Source: Shewanella subflava (GTDB taxonomy: Bacteria; Pseudomonadota; Gammaproteobacteria; Enterobacterales; Shewanellaceae). From it: a DNA stretch of 64,000 nucleotides. Location: assembly GCF_025971955.1 (NCBI RefSeq), contig NZ_JAPDMX010000025.1, positions 39,388 to 103,387 of the forward strand, read 5' to 3'. The position numbers and the translations under genes are program-made. This document shows positions 28,601 to 37,443 of the stretch, in pieces. How positions within the stretch are numbered: position 1 is the stretch's first letter; each line of letters starts with the position of its first letter. The notes under the pieces are model-generated. The model saw nothing but the letters and a program-made list of their open reading frames with translations. It was not told the DNA's origin and ran no database searches.

Positions 28601-28797
28601 AATTGCCAGCGAACAGCAGTGAATTATTACATGGACTTAAAGGCAGCAGCGCCAGCATGGGGTTAGTGGCGTTAACTCAGCTATGTCAACAGCTTGAATC
28701 TTGTACGCTAACTATTGAAGAGTATCAAGCATTGCAACAGCTATGGCAGGACTCAATTGATGCAGTGTCGCTTAAGTTAGCTGAAACTGCCGGTTAA
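25609..28797 (+). CDS. torS: Hybrid sensor kinase TorS
   Basis: 1062-residue TorT-TMAO sensor. One membrane helix near residues 14-38 and another near 379-401 flank a helical periplasmic sensor domain, followed by a HAMP domain. The kinase domain contains [11 protein letters not shown] with the phospho-His near 521, then the ATPase ([25 protein letters not shown]). A receiver follows with Asp near 816, then a C-terminal Hpt domain with His near 1008 ([11 protein letters not shown]). This matches the E. coli TorS His-Asp-His relay. I start at GTG 25609, six bases after AAGGA; the ATG two codons earlier abuts that site. Confidence 0.92.
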   Translation: MSALSLSGKSLVGRLMLAFSLLGLLLLLLVSLGSLSLYWVKLADQYLYEEALPASEAARQLMQSSNALLDNAQGLERVEEEAQRAFLGRKLSLESTNLLAAIERLNGLNLQDNHSRKDNNLALLAADIIHDLSVLGRQVGARLALTALLDDQGRDLAEAASRSSVLLEAELAVVDSAILAKLSLAYPQVAGEAQSAHLLDTIIEQDLDIRERLNRALALIHHIALVGQLLQSPEQQLGLNKVLDSMTRVLYQSEFRPQTRGQNLSGESPHSAPGFDVSNNAIDKQIDLMPLELLKGLIRDPVRATELQQELIALREVNIGLGLQQQYAVVLAKQNAQLMQLTDKLSQLNKSVDGALKAQQTQADNARRDFLQQLFWAKSGLWATGVLMFIIMMLVVYRVIYKGIALRLNEATVALSQLSLGNTEVVLDPHGDDELTAMASAIEAFKQKTTQNQVLQAELQTTASELIVHKASLENTVQARTIELAETNRQLDAEAKGHSAAREMAEQASNAKSLFLATMSHEIRTPLNGLLGTLTLLSHSPLPPAQKQMLALSQYSGTLLQTVLNDILDFSRLEQGKLTNEPRPVAINDLLDEVMAVMMSGAGLAGLSLKLTRQNLPHWIHVDGPKLRQVLFNLLGNAIKFTVKGGVELQVAVVEKQLTFAVIDTGVGISESAMEQLFIAYSAQPNQGRTRGTGLGLAICKELVALMNDFDNNSQNKLDNTGQSIRVDSQVGMGSTFSFSLPLIICNQADELHRIELPKVAPKNLLVIEDNKVNAMVAQGFLAHLGHQSILVESCAQARAVYRQDNAAQFDAIMLDIQLGDGSGIELLAELIQIAQSARVVTNIAAFTAQVQDDDLQIYKAAGFDSVLEKPLNMQALAAWIGVASEAFKTETHSVEVGFTSTATTPEHNEKNRNSSAVDAGSFVKDSLLKDSLVEESPIAGKPINAETNDSPIDKAQTSLLNEQQIAEDLAYLGADALNEMLSLFKASSSAQLAALVQLPANSSELLHGLKGSSASMGLVALTQLCQQLESCTLTIEEYQALQQLWQDSIDAVSLKLAETAG

Positions 28798-28950
28798 TCC
28801 AATTTGCCACTAGTATCTTGTTGAGCCAAGCCGTTGTTTATTATTGTTGATTTAAACCTCAGGGTAAGCTTTAACTTAACAATCATCTCCTGTCATCCTT
28901 TCGATTCATCGTGAGTAAAGACATTAATTTCACCGATTGCGTGAATAAAA

Positions 28951-28978
28951 AAACACCGAGGTAGCTCGGTGTTTTGGT
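28951..28978. terminator. Bidirectional terminator between torS and torD
   Basis: AAACACCGAG pairs perfectly with CTCGGTGTTT around a four-base loop, with A-rich and T-rich flanks. It lies between the convergent torS and torD stops and can serve both strands. Confidence 0.88.
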
Positions 28979-28998
28979 CTTTGGGGGGAAGGGTAAAA

Positions 28999-29637
28999 CT
29001 AACTTGCTTGTAGAGCATCACAATCACTGGCAACCCAGGCTTGGGTCAGGCGGGCTAAGGCAGCATAAAAATTCCCGCTATCAACCGTCACTACCTTAGC
29101 GGTAAACTGAGGTAACCAAGCATTCAAATATTGGGCGATAAAGGCATGTTGTGTTTTATCGTCACAGCAACAGGCTTGGTGGGCAATATAAGCTAGAATG
29201 ACTGCGATATGATCCGCAGGTTCAGGAAACTCACTTTGCACCATCAATTGACTTTGTTGTAAAAAAGTCTTCATTTGCTGATGTTGTTCACCAAATAACA
29301 AGACTTCATCTGTGGCGTCATTATTCCCTATATATAAGCTGGCATAGGGACTTGCGCTATGTTTGGTGCCGACTAAAAACAAGCCACAATAATCCGCGGC
29401 AAGTTCTAATAACGCCCTGTCAGTATTGAGTGTATTTAACACTGAATTTAGGCGAGTGATATCTTGTGCCAATAAGGGATCGCTGGCCAGTTGAGTAAAG
29501 AAGGCTTGAGCCTGACTGGATGTCAGTTCATGCAATAGTTGATGATCAAGCTCTTTAGCAAAAAGCGATGAGAGCAGTTTGTATACCATCGCGCGCCCCT
29601 GGTTCATTGGGGTGGCATATTTTTGCTTATCAGTCAT
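28999..29637 (-). CDS. torD: TorA-specific chaperone TorD
   Basis: 212-residue all-helical chaperone of the TorD/DmsD family. The family motif region reads SLYIGNNDATDEVLLFGEQHQQM, and EFPEPADHIAVILAYIA matches the conserved E-x2-DH segment. TorD binds the TorA leader, helps insert the molybdenum cofactor and delays Tat export until folding is complete. It is last in torE-torC-torA-torD. A 107-base gap holding a perfect hairpin separates it from torA. Confidence 0.92.
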   Translation of the reverse strand: MTDKQKYATPMNQGRAMVYKLLSSLFAKELDHQLLHELTSSQAQAFFTQLASDPLLAQDITRLNSVLNTLNTDRALLELAADYCGLFLVGTKHSASPYASLYIGNNDATDEVLLFGEQHQQMKTFLQQSQLMVQSEFPEPADHIAVILAYIAHQACCCDDKTQHAFIAQYLNAWLPQFTAKVVTVDSGNFYAALARLTQAWVASDCDALQAS

Positions 29638-29682
29638 CTATGTGATCTCCTTTGACCCAATTCAGGTCGATTTTATCTTGAT

Positions 29683-29720
29683 GGTTATTTAGCGCGAGCG
29701 GAGCATGGCGCTAAATAACC
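29683..29720 (-). other. Perfect 13-bp hairpin between torA and torD
   Basis: Bases 29683-29695 are the exact inverse complement of 29708-29720, with a 12-base loop. No T run follows on the minus strand, so it is not a classical terminator. It more likely stabilises or processes the torA message, or attenuates torD. Confidence 0.7.
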
Positions 29721-29744
29721 GCAGTTAACTGCTAACTGGGTGAA

Positions 29745-32237
29745 TTACAGTTTCGTTTCAATTGGGCCAGTAAACGAGCTGACTTCTGGCACTTTGCCCT
29801 GATACTTTTCAAAGTTAACTAAACAAGTATAGGCAGCACAGGCTTGGGCCAGCTTGGAGGTGCCGATATCTTGAGTCAAGGTATTGGGATCGCCATAACT
29901 GCATAACGCCCCTATTTCATTGCCGCCTTGTTTACTGCCATCTTTGCCAACAGGGCCGTACCAGGCACCTTCGTGGATACGAATAACGCCGCGTGGAAAG
30001 CTGTCTGACACAACGGCGCCAGCAAGCAATTGACCTCGGTCGTTAAATACCCGCACTATGTCACCGTCTTTAATGCCACGTTGCTGGGCATCGGTTGGGT
30101 TTAGGTAAACTGGCTCACGCCCTTTTATTGTGTAAGTTGCACGATATTCTTCAGACTCACACATTTGCGAATGTAAACGTTTATCTGGGTGACAAGATTG
30201 CATCCAAACAGGGTATTTATCTGAGCCGGGGCCGCCATGGCTGCGTTCAGATTTTTCCATCCAAGTAGGATGGCCGGGGCAATCATCATAGTTAAACTGC
30301 GCAATCTTACGACTGAATATCTCAATCAAACCCGATGGTGTACCCAGTGGTGCCATTTCGGGATCGTTTCTGAAATCAGCGTGACGCGTCCAAGGTTGAC
30401 CTTCGCCAAAGTGAACATAACCGTCTTTCCAGAAGGTATCGAAATCTGGCATATCAAACTTGCCAGCATTATCGGCTTTACAGTCGTTATATAGCTTTTT
30501 AAGCCAATCAAACTCAGACATGCCGCGGGTGTATTCTTGCTCTTTACCCAAAATTTTGGCAAATCGAGTAAAGATTTCAAAGTCAGATAAGCTTTCAAAT
30601 AATGGCTCAACCATCTTTTGCATCGCTAATACACCACGGTTAGCGTAACTGCCGTAGACGTCAATATCATTGCGCTCAAACGTGGTACATGCGGGTAACA
30701 CAATATCAGAGAATCGGCATGTTGCCGTCCAGTTCATATCAATGGTGACCACACATTCAAGCTTTTTGAATGCTTGCTTCATTTTGTTTCTATCTTGATG
30801 GTGGTTCCAAGGGTTATTCCCCGAAAACACCATCATTTTGACATCTGGATAGGTGACTTTTGTGCCATTAGCATCGATGGTTTTCCCCGGCTCTAATATG
30901 GCATCAATCCAGCGGGCAACTGGTATAGTGCTGCTTGCGCCTTTGAAATCATTATTATCAAACAGCGGCTTTTGGCCCTCATCTAAATTACGTGGAAATG
31001 CCCCAGGTGCAGCAGCACCTGATGAGGGGACGCCAATACTTGAGTAGTGGTGACCATAGCTGATCCCGCCGCCGGGTAAACCTATTTGGCCAATCATAGT
31101 AGCCAATACCGCGGCCATCCAATAAGGTTGTTCACCGTGTTGTTGACGCTGAATACACCAGCCCATCATGATTTGGGTACGGCCTTTAGTCATTACCTTG
31201 GCTAAATCACGAATGATCTCAGGCGTGACGCCAGTAATCTTGCTTGCCCATTCTGGTGTTTTGGCAATGCCATCAGACTCACCTAATAGGTAAGGTAAAA
31301 AGTGTTCAAAGCCTAGGCTGTAACCTTCGATAAACTTTTTATCATGCAGGTTTTGGTTAACCATTTCATGGGCGATACCCAGCATTAATGCCACGTCAGT
31401 TTGTGGATTGACATACAGTTGCTCACAACCCAAATATTTCTGCGTTTTGGTGACCACAGGGTCGATGCTGATCACGCGGATTTTACCTTGTTTAACCTTT
31501 TCTTTTAGCTTGGCAAGGTAGCCATATGATTCATGGGTTTCTGCGTTCCAACCCACCTGCAGGTTTTTATAGGGGTCGTTAGACCATAAGATAATGGTGT
31601 CTGACTGTTCAAGGATTAATGGCCATGATGTGCCCTGAGCATAGACCTCAGTTGATCCTAAAATATACGGTAAAATGGTTTGCCCTGCGCCAGTCGAGTA
31701 ATCACCAATTTTTTTAACAAAATTACCGTGCATGCCAACAGCGCGTTGCATATGGCTAGTGCTTGAGTGTAATTGTCCCGTAGCGCGCCAGCCTGTTTGC
31801 CCAGCATGTAAGCCAGATGGACCATAGTTGGTTTGTATTTCGTCTAATGAATCTTTGAACAGGTTCAGTGCCTTGTCCCAGGTGACACGAACAAAGCGGA
31901 AATCACCGCGCTGTGAAGTATCACTTTTATGGCCATTTAATAAAAAATCTAAACGCACCATAGGATAACGAACGCGTGATGGGTTATACACTAACCCTTT
32001 TACGCCGTTAATCATGTCGGTTGGATACTTGTCTAAATCAAATGGGATCACCTGATCGATAACACCATTTTTACGCTTCATTTTGAATGCGCCAAAATGC
32101 GAGCCGGTTGTTAACCAATCATCATTCGCCATAGTTCCCGCTGCAGCCAAGGCTCTAAATGGCGCTAGCACTGATGCACTGCTTAGGCTAACAAATGAGG
32201 TTGCTGCTAAGCCTTTAAGAAAGTCTCTTCTGTTCAT
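29745..32237 (-). CDS. torA: Periplasmic TMAO reductase TorA (molybdoenzyme)
   Basis: 830-residue molybdenum bis-MGD reductase of the DMSO-reductase family. It reduces TMAO to trimethylamine in the periplasm with electrons from TorC. A Tat signal is present (NRRDFLKG, cleavage near residue 32). The molybdenum-ligand Ser is Ser181 in GDYSTGAGQ. Substrate-side blocks [13 protein letters not shown] and [17 protein letters not shown] and the C-terminal cofactor-binding domain ([21 protein letters not shown]) are intact. It lacks an N-terminal Fe-S cluster, as expected for TorA. It starts 12 bases after torC. Confidence 0.95.
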   Translation of the reverse strand: MNRRDFLKGLAATSFVSLSSASVLAPFRALAAAGTMANDDWLTTGSHFGAFKMKRKNGVIDQVIPFDLDKYPTDMINGVKGLVYNPSRVRYPMVRLDFLLNGHKSDTSQRGDFRFVRVTWDKALNLFKDSLDEIQTNYGPSGLHAGQTGWRATGQLHSSTSHMQRAVGMHGNFVKKIGDYSTGAGQTILPYILGSTEVYAQGTSWPLILEQSDTIILWSNDPYKNLQVGWNAETHESYGYLAKLKEKVKQGKIRVISIDPVVTKTQKYLGCEQLYVNPQTDVALMLGIAHEMVNQNLHDKKFIEGYSLGFEHFLPYLLGESDGIAKTPEWASKITGVTPEIIRDLAKVMTKGRTQIMMGWCIQRQQHGEQPYWMAAVLATMIGQIGLPGGGISYGHHYSSIGVPSSGAAAPGAFPRNLDEGQKPLFDNNDFKGASSTIPVARWIDAILEPGKTIDANGTKVTYPDVKMMVFSGNNPWNHHQDRNKMKQAFKKLECVVTIDMNWTATCRFSDIVLPACTTFERNDIDVYGSYANRGVLAMQKMVEPLFESLSDFEIFTRFAKILGKEQEYTRGMSEFDWLKKLYNDCKADNAGKFDMPDFDTFWKDGYVHFGEGQPWTRHADFRNDPEMAPLGTPSGLIEIFSRKIAQFNYDDCPGHPTWMEKSERSHGGPGSDKYPVWMQSCHPDKRLHSQMCESEEYRATYTIKGREPVYLNPTDAQQRGIKDGDIVRVFNDRGQLLAGAVVSDSFPRGVIRIHEGAWYGPVGKDGSKQGGNEIGALCSYGDPNTLTQDIGTSKLAQACAAYTCLVNFEKYQGKVPEVSSFTGPIETKL

Positions 32238-32249
32238 AATGATGTCCTA

Positions 32250-33428
32250 TTAGTGCGCTGACTTGTCGAAAGTAGATGAATGTTCCTGCAGGTACTTCTG
32301 CACAAGTGCTTGGGTATCTTGGTCCATGTTGACGAACGCTATCATGCCTTGAAACATTCCTGGCCAGCTGTTGGCATCGAAGTGCGCTTCAGCTGGTTGG
32401 GTATGACACACACTACAACTGTTGGTATATGTGTCTCTTGCATAGTCCCAAAGTGGCTGTAGGTCTTTCACTAAGTAATCGGAGTCGGTCCAAATTTGGG
32501 CTTCAACACGTTGCCAAATAAGCCCTGTCATTGGATCTTCTTTTTGCTCAAATACTTGCATTACACCATCTTCAAGGGCGGCATCTTTTGACAATTGAGC
32601 CGATAAAATGTTGAGGCCAAAATCGTAGTAAATCACTCGACCCGCACCGACTTTTTTGCGCCAGCCATCAATGCCAATTTTAACGCGATTCCCTTTGGTT
32701 TCTAACACAGTCACTTTGGTGGCAATGTTTAAGGTACCGGCTTCAACGTCAGTTTTTTCGTTAAAGTAAAGTGGCTTGGTCAAGGCGGTAAAGTAACTGC
32801 TGTTTATTTCAAGGCTAGATTCACCAGCACCGACTTGGGCAATTAATTCAGGTGCACGTGAGGTGCCCATATCAGGTAGCTTGTGGGCAATGCCTTTGTG
32901 ACAATCGATACAGCTTTGGTCTGTTTCCGCAGCACGTTTCATTTGTTTCTGCGCCAGTTTTGACATGTCTTCCCACTTCATTGAGTCGTAGTTATGACAG
33001 TTTTTACAGGCTAATGAATTATCACGGTCAAAACGTTTCCACTCACGGCTGGCCATTTCAAGACGTTTTGCTTCAAACTTTTCTTCGGTATTCACGGTTT
33101 GCATTAACCAGCCCCACATATCATGTGATGCTTCAATTTTACGGCCGATTTTACGGCTCCAATTATGCGGCACGTGACAATCAGGACATGTCGCTCGCAC
33201 ACCAGAGTGATTAGACCAATGCACGGTTTGCTGTAACTCTTGGTAGGGTTTGCTTTCCATACTGTGGCAACTAATACAAAACTCTTCAGTGTTAGTCAGT
33301 TCTAAAGCCGTATTAAAACCACCCCAAAAAATAATGCCCATCAAAAAGGCTGAAAGACTAATAGTGCCTAAGGTGAGATATTTAGCTGGCTGGTTGAGTG
33401 TGCGCCAGGTGTTGATAAACCATTTCAT
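32250..33428 (-). CDS. torC: Pentahaem c-type cytochrome TorC
   Basis: 392-residue NapC/NirT-type cytochrome with a single N-terminal membrane anchor (about residues 16-38). Four CxxCH haem sites lie in the NapC-like half (CISCH, CPDCH, CKNCH, CIDCH) and a fifth in the C-terminal TorC-specific domain (CSVCH). It takes electrons from menaquinol and passes them to TorA in the periplasm. In E. coli the TorC C-terminal domain also feeds back on TorS. It lies between torE and torA. Confidence 0.94.
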   Translation of the reverse strand: MKWFINTWRTLNQPAKYLTLGTISLSAFLMGIIFWGGFNTALELTNTEEFCISCHSMESKPYQELQQTVHWSNHSGVRATCPDCHVPHNWSRKIGRKIEASHDMWGWLMQTVNTEEKFEAKRLEMASREWKRFDRDNSLACKNCHNYDSMKWEDMSKLAQKQMKRAAETDQSCIDCHKGIAHKLPDMGTSRAPELIAQVGAGESSLEINSSYFTALTKPLYFNEKTDVEAGTLNIATKVTVLETKGNRVKIGIDGWRKKVGAGRVIYYDFGLNILSAQLSKDAALEDGVMQVFEQKEDPMTGLIWQRVEAQIWTDSDYLVKDLQPLWDYARDTYTNSCSVCHTQPAEAHFDANSWPGMFQGMIAFVNMDQDTQALVQKYLQEHSSTFDKSAH

Positions 33429-33467
33429 AACGACATCCTTAATAAGATTGACCCTGAGTGAGAAGGA

Positions 33468-33638
33468 TTAGTGAGCGACCACGCCACCAAAAGCTTGGAT
33501 CATCCAAATAACAAAGCCATAGGCACTAATGCTGGTGGCTGTGATAATGGGGAATAATAAAAAAATGATAAATCCCAGTGCTTTAAGCTCATTGAATTTC
33601 ACTTTTTTAGCTGTTTCAGATAAATCTTTTGCGGTCAT
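33468..33638 (-). CDS. torE: Small membrane protein TorE (NapE/TorE family)
   Basis: 56-residue protein. A charged N-terminus (MTAKDLSETAKKVKFNELKA) leads into one long membrane helix (FIIFLLFPIITATSISAYGFVIWM, shown here only as landmarks, residues about 23-46) and a short tail ending Val-Ala-His. It matches the TorE/NapE family found before torC in Shewanella tor operons. GAGAG lies before the ATG. It is the first gene after the tor-box promoter and precedes torC by 39 bases. Its precise function is unknown. Confidence 0.85.
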   Translation of the reverse strand: MTAKDLSETAKKVKFNELKALGFIIFLLFPIITATSISAYGFVIWMIQAFGGVVAH

Positions 33639-33677
33639 GATTTGCTCTCTTGATGATGACTTCTACCGATGAAGCCC

Positions 33678-33754
33678 ATATTAGATAAGAGTTGTGAATG
33701 ACAGTCAGACTGTGGATGAATGAATTTAGACAACTTATGAAAGAATATGAACAA
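33678..33754 (-). promoter_or_regulatory. TorR-dependent promoter of torECAD: four tor boxes
   Basis: Reading the minus strand, the decamers are TTGTTCATAT (33754-33745), TCTTTCATAA (33744-33735), TCATTCATCC (33723-33714) and TCATTCACAA (33701-33692). Spacings are 10, 21 and 22 bp, exactly as at torF, and TAATAT (33683-33678) follows eight bases after box 4 as a -10. The first box matches the E. coli consensus best and the fourth worst. Confidence 0.8.
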
Positions 33755-33875
33755 ATCCGCAGATGACATTTGAAATCTGATAACAATTGTTTTAACTAGC
33801 TGATATGATTTGGGTATATCTGCTTGCTATCTCAGGTAGCATCAACCGGTAATTGCCCATTTTGTGGAAATATTT

Positions 33876-34322
33876 ATGACTTATTCCTTGGTTGCGTTAA
33901 CTGAAGATCACCTTGCTGACATGTCAGTCATTGAGCAGTCGTGCCATCATTCGCCAATGTCCCCTGCCACATTAGCCAGTTGTTTTGGGCATTTGTATCG
34001 TGTTGAAGGCGTGATGTCAGAGGGGAAGTTATTGGGGTTTAGCATTGTTCAGCAGGTGATTGATGAAGTCACCTTAATGGATATTTGCATTGCCCCCTCA
34101 GCACAGGGTTTAGGCTTAGGTAAGCGCTTATTAACTTCGTTAGTTGCACAGGCAAAGGCATTAAATGCCATGGTAATTATGTTAGAGGTTCGCCAATCAA
34201 ATCTCATTGCGATTGGGCTGTATGAAAAAGCAGGCTTTGTTGAAACCAGTCGTCGTAAGGGGTATTACCCCACGGACGATGGACATGAAGATGCGGTGTT
34301 GATGGATTTAGTATTGAGTTAA
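33876..34322 (+). CDS. rimI: Ribosomal protein bS18 N-acetyltransferase RimI
   Basis: 148-residue GNAT acetyltransferase. RimI acetylates the N-terminal Ala of ribosomal protein S18. Family blocks are VIDEVTLMDICIAPSAQGLG-type motif A (Q/R-x2-G-x-G/A region at AQGLGLGKRLL), LEVRQSNLIAIGLYEKAGF and RRKGYYPTDDGHEDAVLM, which matches E. coli RimI closely. I start at the ATG at 33876; a GTG at 33864 would add four residues. It is separated from the holD candidate by the tor cluster. Confidence 0.9.
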   Translation: MTYSLVALTEDHLADMSVIEQSCHHSPMSPATLASCFGHLYRVEGVMSEGKLLGFSIVQQVIDEVTLMDICIAPSAQGLGLGKRLLTSLVAQAKALNAMVIMLEVRQSNLIAIGLYEKAGFVETSRRKGYYPTDDGHEDAVLMDLVLS

Positions 34323-34572
34323 TTATCCTCGCTATCGAAAGTTAAATTCGAGGGCATATCCGCTATTAGTATTCGACTGCCACTAGATACATAGGCATTC
34401 GATATTCGCAGTTGTTATTTATTCCTACTCTTTATACGACAATAATATCGTTTGATAAAAAACTTAAGATTGTCATCAACGGTAATGAAGTAATAGTTTG
34501 ATCACTTTGAAACTCAGTTTTGGACAAAAACGATTTAGAACACTGCCTGCAGCAGGCCTATGTGCAAGCACG

Positions 34573-34629
34573 ACCGTGACACGCTGCGAGTTCGTCCCTG
34601 AAAGCTCGGCCATGACGTCCATGTCATGG
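34573..34629 (-). repeat. Hairpin-plus-tail intergenic repeat, copy A
   Basis: On the minus strand a hairpin (CCATGAC, loop, GTCATGG) is followed after two bases by a tail starting GAGCTTTCAGGGACG and ending GCAGCGTGTCACGGT. The copy at 37639-37692 has the same order in the opposite orientation. The tail conservation marks it as a family rather than a chance palindrome. Confidence 0.7.
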
Positions 34630-34768
34630 ACGGTCACGGCCGCGCTTACACTGGAATTATTATCTCTTCGATTTGACTGTATTTGGGCAATTATAAAAAG
34701 CAAAAAAATAAGTAACTAATCAGCTAAAAGGCTCAATATGAATAGAGGTCATCGAGAAAAGGCCGTGA

Positions 34769-34815
34769 GCTTGGCATGGATGCCAAGCTAGCTTTCGTTA
34801 GGCCACGGATGGCCT
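34769..34815. repeat. Two tandem short hairpins with GGAT-type centres
   Basis: GCTTGGCAT/ATGCCAAGC (34769-34788) and AGGCCA/TGGCCT (34800-34815) lie 11 bases apart. Both have GGAT at the centre. They look like palindromic intergenic elements related in design to the flanking repeats. Confidence 0.55.
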
Positions 34816-34938
34816 ATCGGAAGCGTTAGGGCTTTTCGACAATGGCCGAAGTAAGCTAAAAATGAAGTTTAATGCTGAATCAAACCCCATCGAAAAAATG
34901 CGTTTTTCAGCATTTTTCGTCTGGGGCGCTGAGGGTTT

Positions 34939-34969
34939 CCAAAGGGGCGCAAGCGTTTTGCCCCTTTGG
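34939..34969. repeat. Ten-bp perfect inverted repeat
   Basis: CCAAAGGGGC at 34939-34948 pairs with GCCCCTTTGG at 34960-34969, loop 11 bases. No T run follows, so it is unlikely to be a terminator. Confidence 0.6.
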
Positions 34970-35163
34970 TCTGGTGTGGGCGAAGCGCCACGACGTTTGT
35001 GGCCGCAGGCCATCTACTAAACTCATTTTGGGGCATAAGCATGCCAGAAGCAATCCGACCAAGAGTAGGATGGACAAAAGTGTGTTGGAAGGTTTGAAAA
35101 TTTAGTAAAAGACATGCTCCCGTTAGTTCTTCATAATCTTGAAAATAACAATCGATTAAAAGA

Positions 35164-37443
35164 ATGGATGACATGAGTAAAATTGAGGATAAACAAATAA
35201 TCAATTGGATTAAAAACCAAGAATTTTCGAAGCTAACTTTTTTAGATAGCAGTTGGCAGTTCGATGAGAATGAATGGTATCTAGGGTTTTATTACTTTAT
35301 CCAATATCTAAAGCAAGAATGTTTAGATGATGTTATTGCCGAAGTAACTTTACGACACGGAGATGAATCGTCCGCCTACCGCTACCTTGGGGATACTGCC
35401 AATAAGATTTACAGCTCATTCAATGAACAACACATACCAGCCGGCTTCTATCGACACGCTATAAAACTAAACCCAAATAACGCTCACGCCCATTGGGGGC
35501 TTTTCATAACAGATGATGATATGAATTCATGCATCACATCTTTAAAACTCAATTATGAAAACAATGAATTTGAGCACTTAGACAGCGCAATAAATAAACT
35601 AATAAGCTACCGAAGCAATCGTCTCTCAGACTTTACATTTCAAGACTGGCAGTTTATCAAATCTTTAATTCAAGACAGTAAAGTTACTTGCAGGAGAGAT
35701 ATGCTTGTTTTTGTGCTTTTCTATCTTGATGAAGTTGAGGAGTGTTTAACTCAAATAGAGTCAATGGAGACCGTAAGCGTTGAAATCATCAAGGCGTATT
35801 TAAATCGCAACCTAATCAGTAAAGAGTTAGCACTAAGCAAGCTTAATTACTGGGAGGTCGATAAGCTTTTGGAGGACGACGACAAAGCAATTTACCAAGC
35901 TTATATTAAAGAATCAGAGAAAGGCGAAGTTAACCCTTCCAGGCAGGTGCTAATACAAAAGGCTTTTCAGGCTGGAGAATTTAAAGACGTCGTCACTTAC
36001 CACGAAGGATCTCCAACAGACGATTTGCATTACCGGAACGATATAAACGGACGCCTGTATTATTTGCTAGCTTTATCGTACCTAAAACAACCAGTGAACA
36101 AGCAAATTTTGGCATTTATTAATGACAAGGCAGATACCTTGCGTGATGAATCTAAAATTCTATATCAAGCTGTTAGATGCAAACACAAAATCGATGAGCT
36201 AGAGCGACTGTTCCTAGAAAATACACATTTCAACGGTACGATTGATAGTTTGGGAATATATGAAGAAGTGACTAAGGCATTCGACTCCCAAGACCTAATC
36301 AATCATCAAATCTATGAACATTTGAGTGGCGAGTTAAAGTCATTAAAAACCAAGTGGAATGACGCATACTACAATACACAGCTAGTAGAGATGAAAGCTA
36401 AACTATCTAACGGAGATATGAGTAGCAACGACTTCCTACGTTTATACAATTTTGGCATAGCTTGCAATGAATTTGATTTCGTAATTGAAAATGTCACCAA
36501 GTTTCATGCTAGTAACAAACCAACCATGTCATCATACTATTGCATTGGCGTATGTCATGAGCGCAAAAACGAACTCGATCATGCATTTGAATACTACAAG
36601 CTTGCTGTACAGTTGATGCACTCATCAAAAGACTACAATCACATTATCATTGGTAATTATATTAGCTGTGCAGAAAGATTGCCCGACGTAGAAATAGCAG
36701 AAAAAGAATATAACGACTTGCGACGCAAGTATAATGCTGACCTAGTCAACCAGTTCAAATGGCACATCTTTACAGCAAAATCAGGCCGGCTTTTTAAGTA
36801 CTCACCTTTTAATGTTAATAGTATTGATGCACTTACAAACCAGTATTTCTATTTGGCGTCAAAAAACCAGTTAAATGACCCTATTGAACTACCAACATTA
36901 AGTAAGCTTGATTCTAATTACCTCATAGAAACCAACTATCGAATCTGCTCACTATCGAACAACAATAACTCTATATTGATGTGGTCTCACTACGCCCAAG
37001 AGCACCAAGGCATAATGGTCGAGTATTGGTTTGGAGGGGAATTCCCCTGCGGGGTTGGCATAGAAAAAGTGAGCTACATAGATGAATCTAAAAGAAACTT
37101 AGAAAAAAATTTATATGTTTTTAATCAGTATCTTCTAACTAAAAACAATGATTGGTCTTATGAAGATGAAGTTAGAATATTCACTAATGTTACAGAAAAA
37201 ATCAACTTTGAGAGCTTTGATTACCCGAATACTGATCGCAGCAAAATCAACGCTAGGATTTGCAGTATTACGCTAGGGTGTGAATTCCCTAACGATAAGA
37301 GAAAACTAATAGCAAATTTAGCTAACACTATAAATTTAAAAAGAAAAAATCATGTTCCTAAAATAACTTTGCGAGAAGCTTTTATCTCACAAAATAACTG
37401 TTTCACACTAGAATATCGGGATATAGACATTTCAAAAATCTAA
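35164..37443 (+). CDS. TPR-type helical protein with DUF2971-like C-terminal domain, accessory gene
   Basis: 759-residue protein without signal peptide or membrane helix, so probably cytoplasmic. Residues about 40-540 are helical with TPR-like repeats (for example HIPAGFYRHAIKLNPNNAHAHWGL and YCIGVCHERKNELDHAFEYYKLA as landmarks). From about 541 the sequence resembles DUF2971: FKYSP, LNDPIE, the core MWSHYAQEHQG (about 606-616) and WSYEDEVRIF (about 664-673). The domain has no agreed activity; several such genes occur in variable, defence-like regions. Composition is more AT-rich than its neighbours. It is alone, bracketed by inverted copies of an intergenic repeat. The start is the ATG at 35164; 35173 is an alternative. 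Confidence 0.7.
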   Translation: MDDMSKIEDKQIINWIKNQEFSKLTFLDSSWQFDENEWYLGFYYFIQYLKQECLDDVIAEVTLRHGDESSAYRYLGDTANKIYSSFNEQHIPAGFYRHAIKLNPNNAHAHWGLFITDDDMNSCITSLKLNYENNEFEHLDSAINKLISYRSNRLSDFTFQDWQFIKSLIQDSKVTCRRDMLVFVLFYLDEVEECLTQIESMETVSVEIIKAYLNRNLISKELALSKLNYWEVDKLLEDDDKAIYQAYIKESEKGEVNPSRQVLIQKAFQAGEFKDVVTYHEGSPTDDLHYRNDINGRLYYLLALSYLKQPVNKQILAFINDKADTLRDESKILYQAVRCKHKIDELERLFLENTHFNGTIDSLGIYEEVTKAFDSQDLINHQIYEHLSGELKSLKTKWNDAYYNTQLVEMKAKLSNGDMSSNDFLRLYNFGIACNEFDFVIENVTKFHASNKPTMSSYYCIGVCHERKNELDHAFEYYKLAVQLMHSSKDYNHIIIGNYISCAERLPDVEIAEKEYNDLRRKYNADLVNQFKWHIFTAKSGRLFKYSPFNVNSIDALTNQYFYLASKNQLNDPIELPTLSKLDSNYLIETNYRICSLSNNNNSILMWSHYAQEHQGIMVEYWFGGEFPCGVGIEKVSYIDESKRNLEKNLYVFNQYLLTKNNDWSYEDEVRIFTNVTEKINFESFDYPNTDRSKINARICSITLGCEFPNDKRKLIANLANTINLKRKNHVPKITLREAFISQNNCFTLEYRDIDISKI

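Larger units (their letters stand above)
34323..35163. other. Hairpin-rich gene-free accessory stretch
   Basis: 841 bases with no convincing gene. It holds the repeat copy at 34573-34629, two hairpins at 34769-34788 (GCTTGGCAT with ATGCCAAGC) and 34800-34815 (AGGCCA with TGGCCT), a long one near 34891-34919, and a ten-bp perfect hairpin at 34939-34969 (CCAAAGGGGC with GCCCCTTTGG). The GC content shifts visibly from the neighbours. It reads as intergenic repeat DNA. Confidence 0.6.

Noticed and set aside
34498..34719. 73-codon plus-strand open frame across repeat copy A
   Set aside because: It spans the hairpin and conserved tail of the repeat and has no ribosome site or recognisable protein features.
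34869..35204. Open frames on both strands in the hairpin-rich stretch before the DUF2971-like gene
   Set aside because: They run through inverted repeats, lack ribosome sites and overlap each other; best read as translated repeat DNA.
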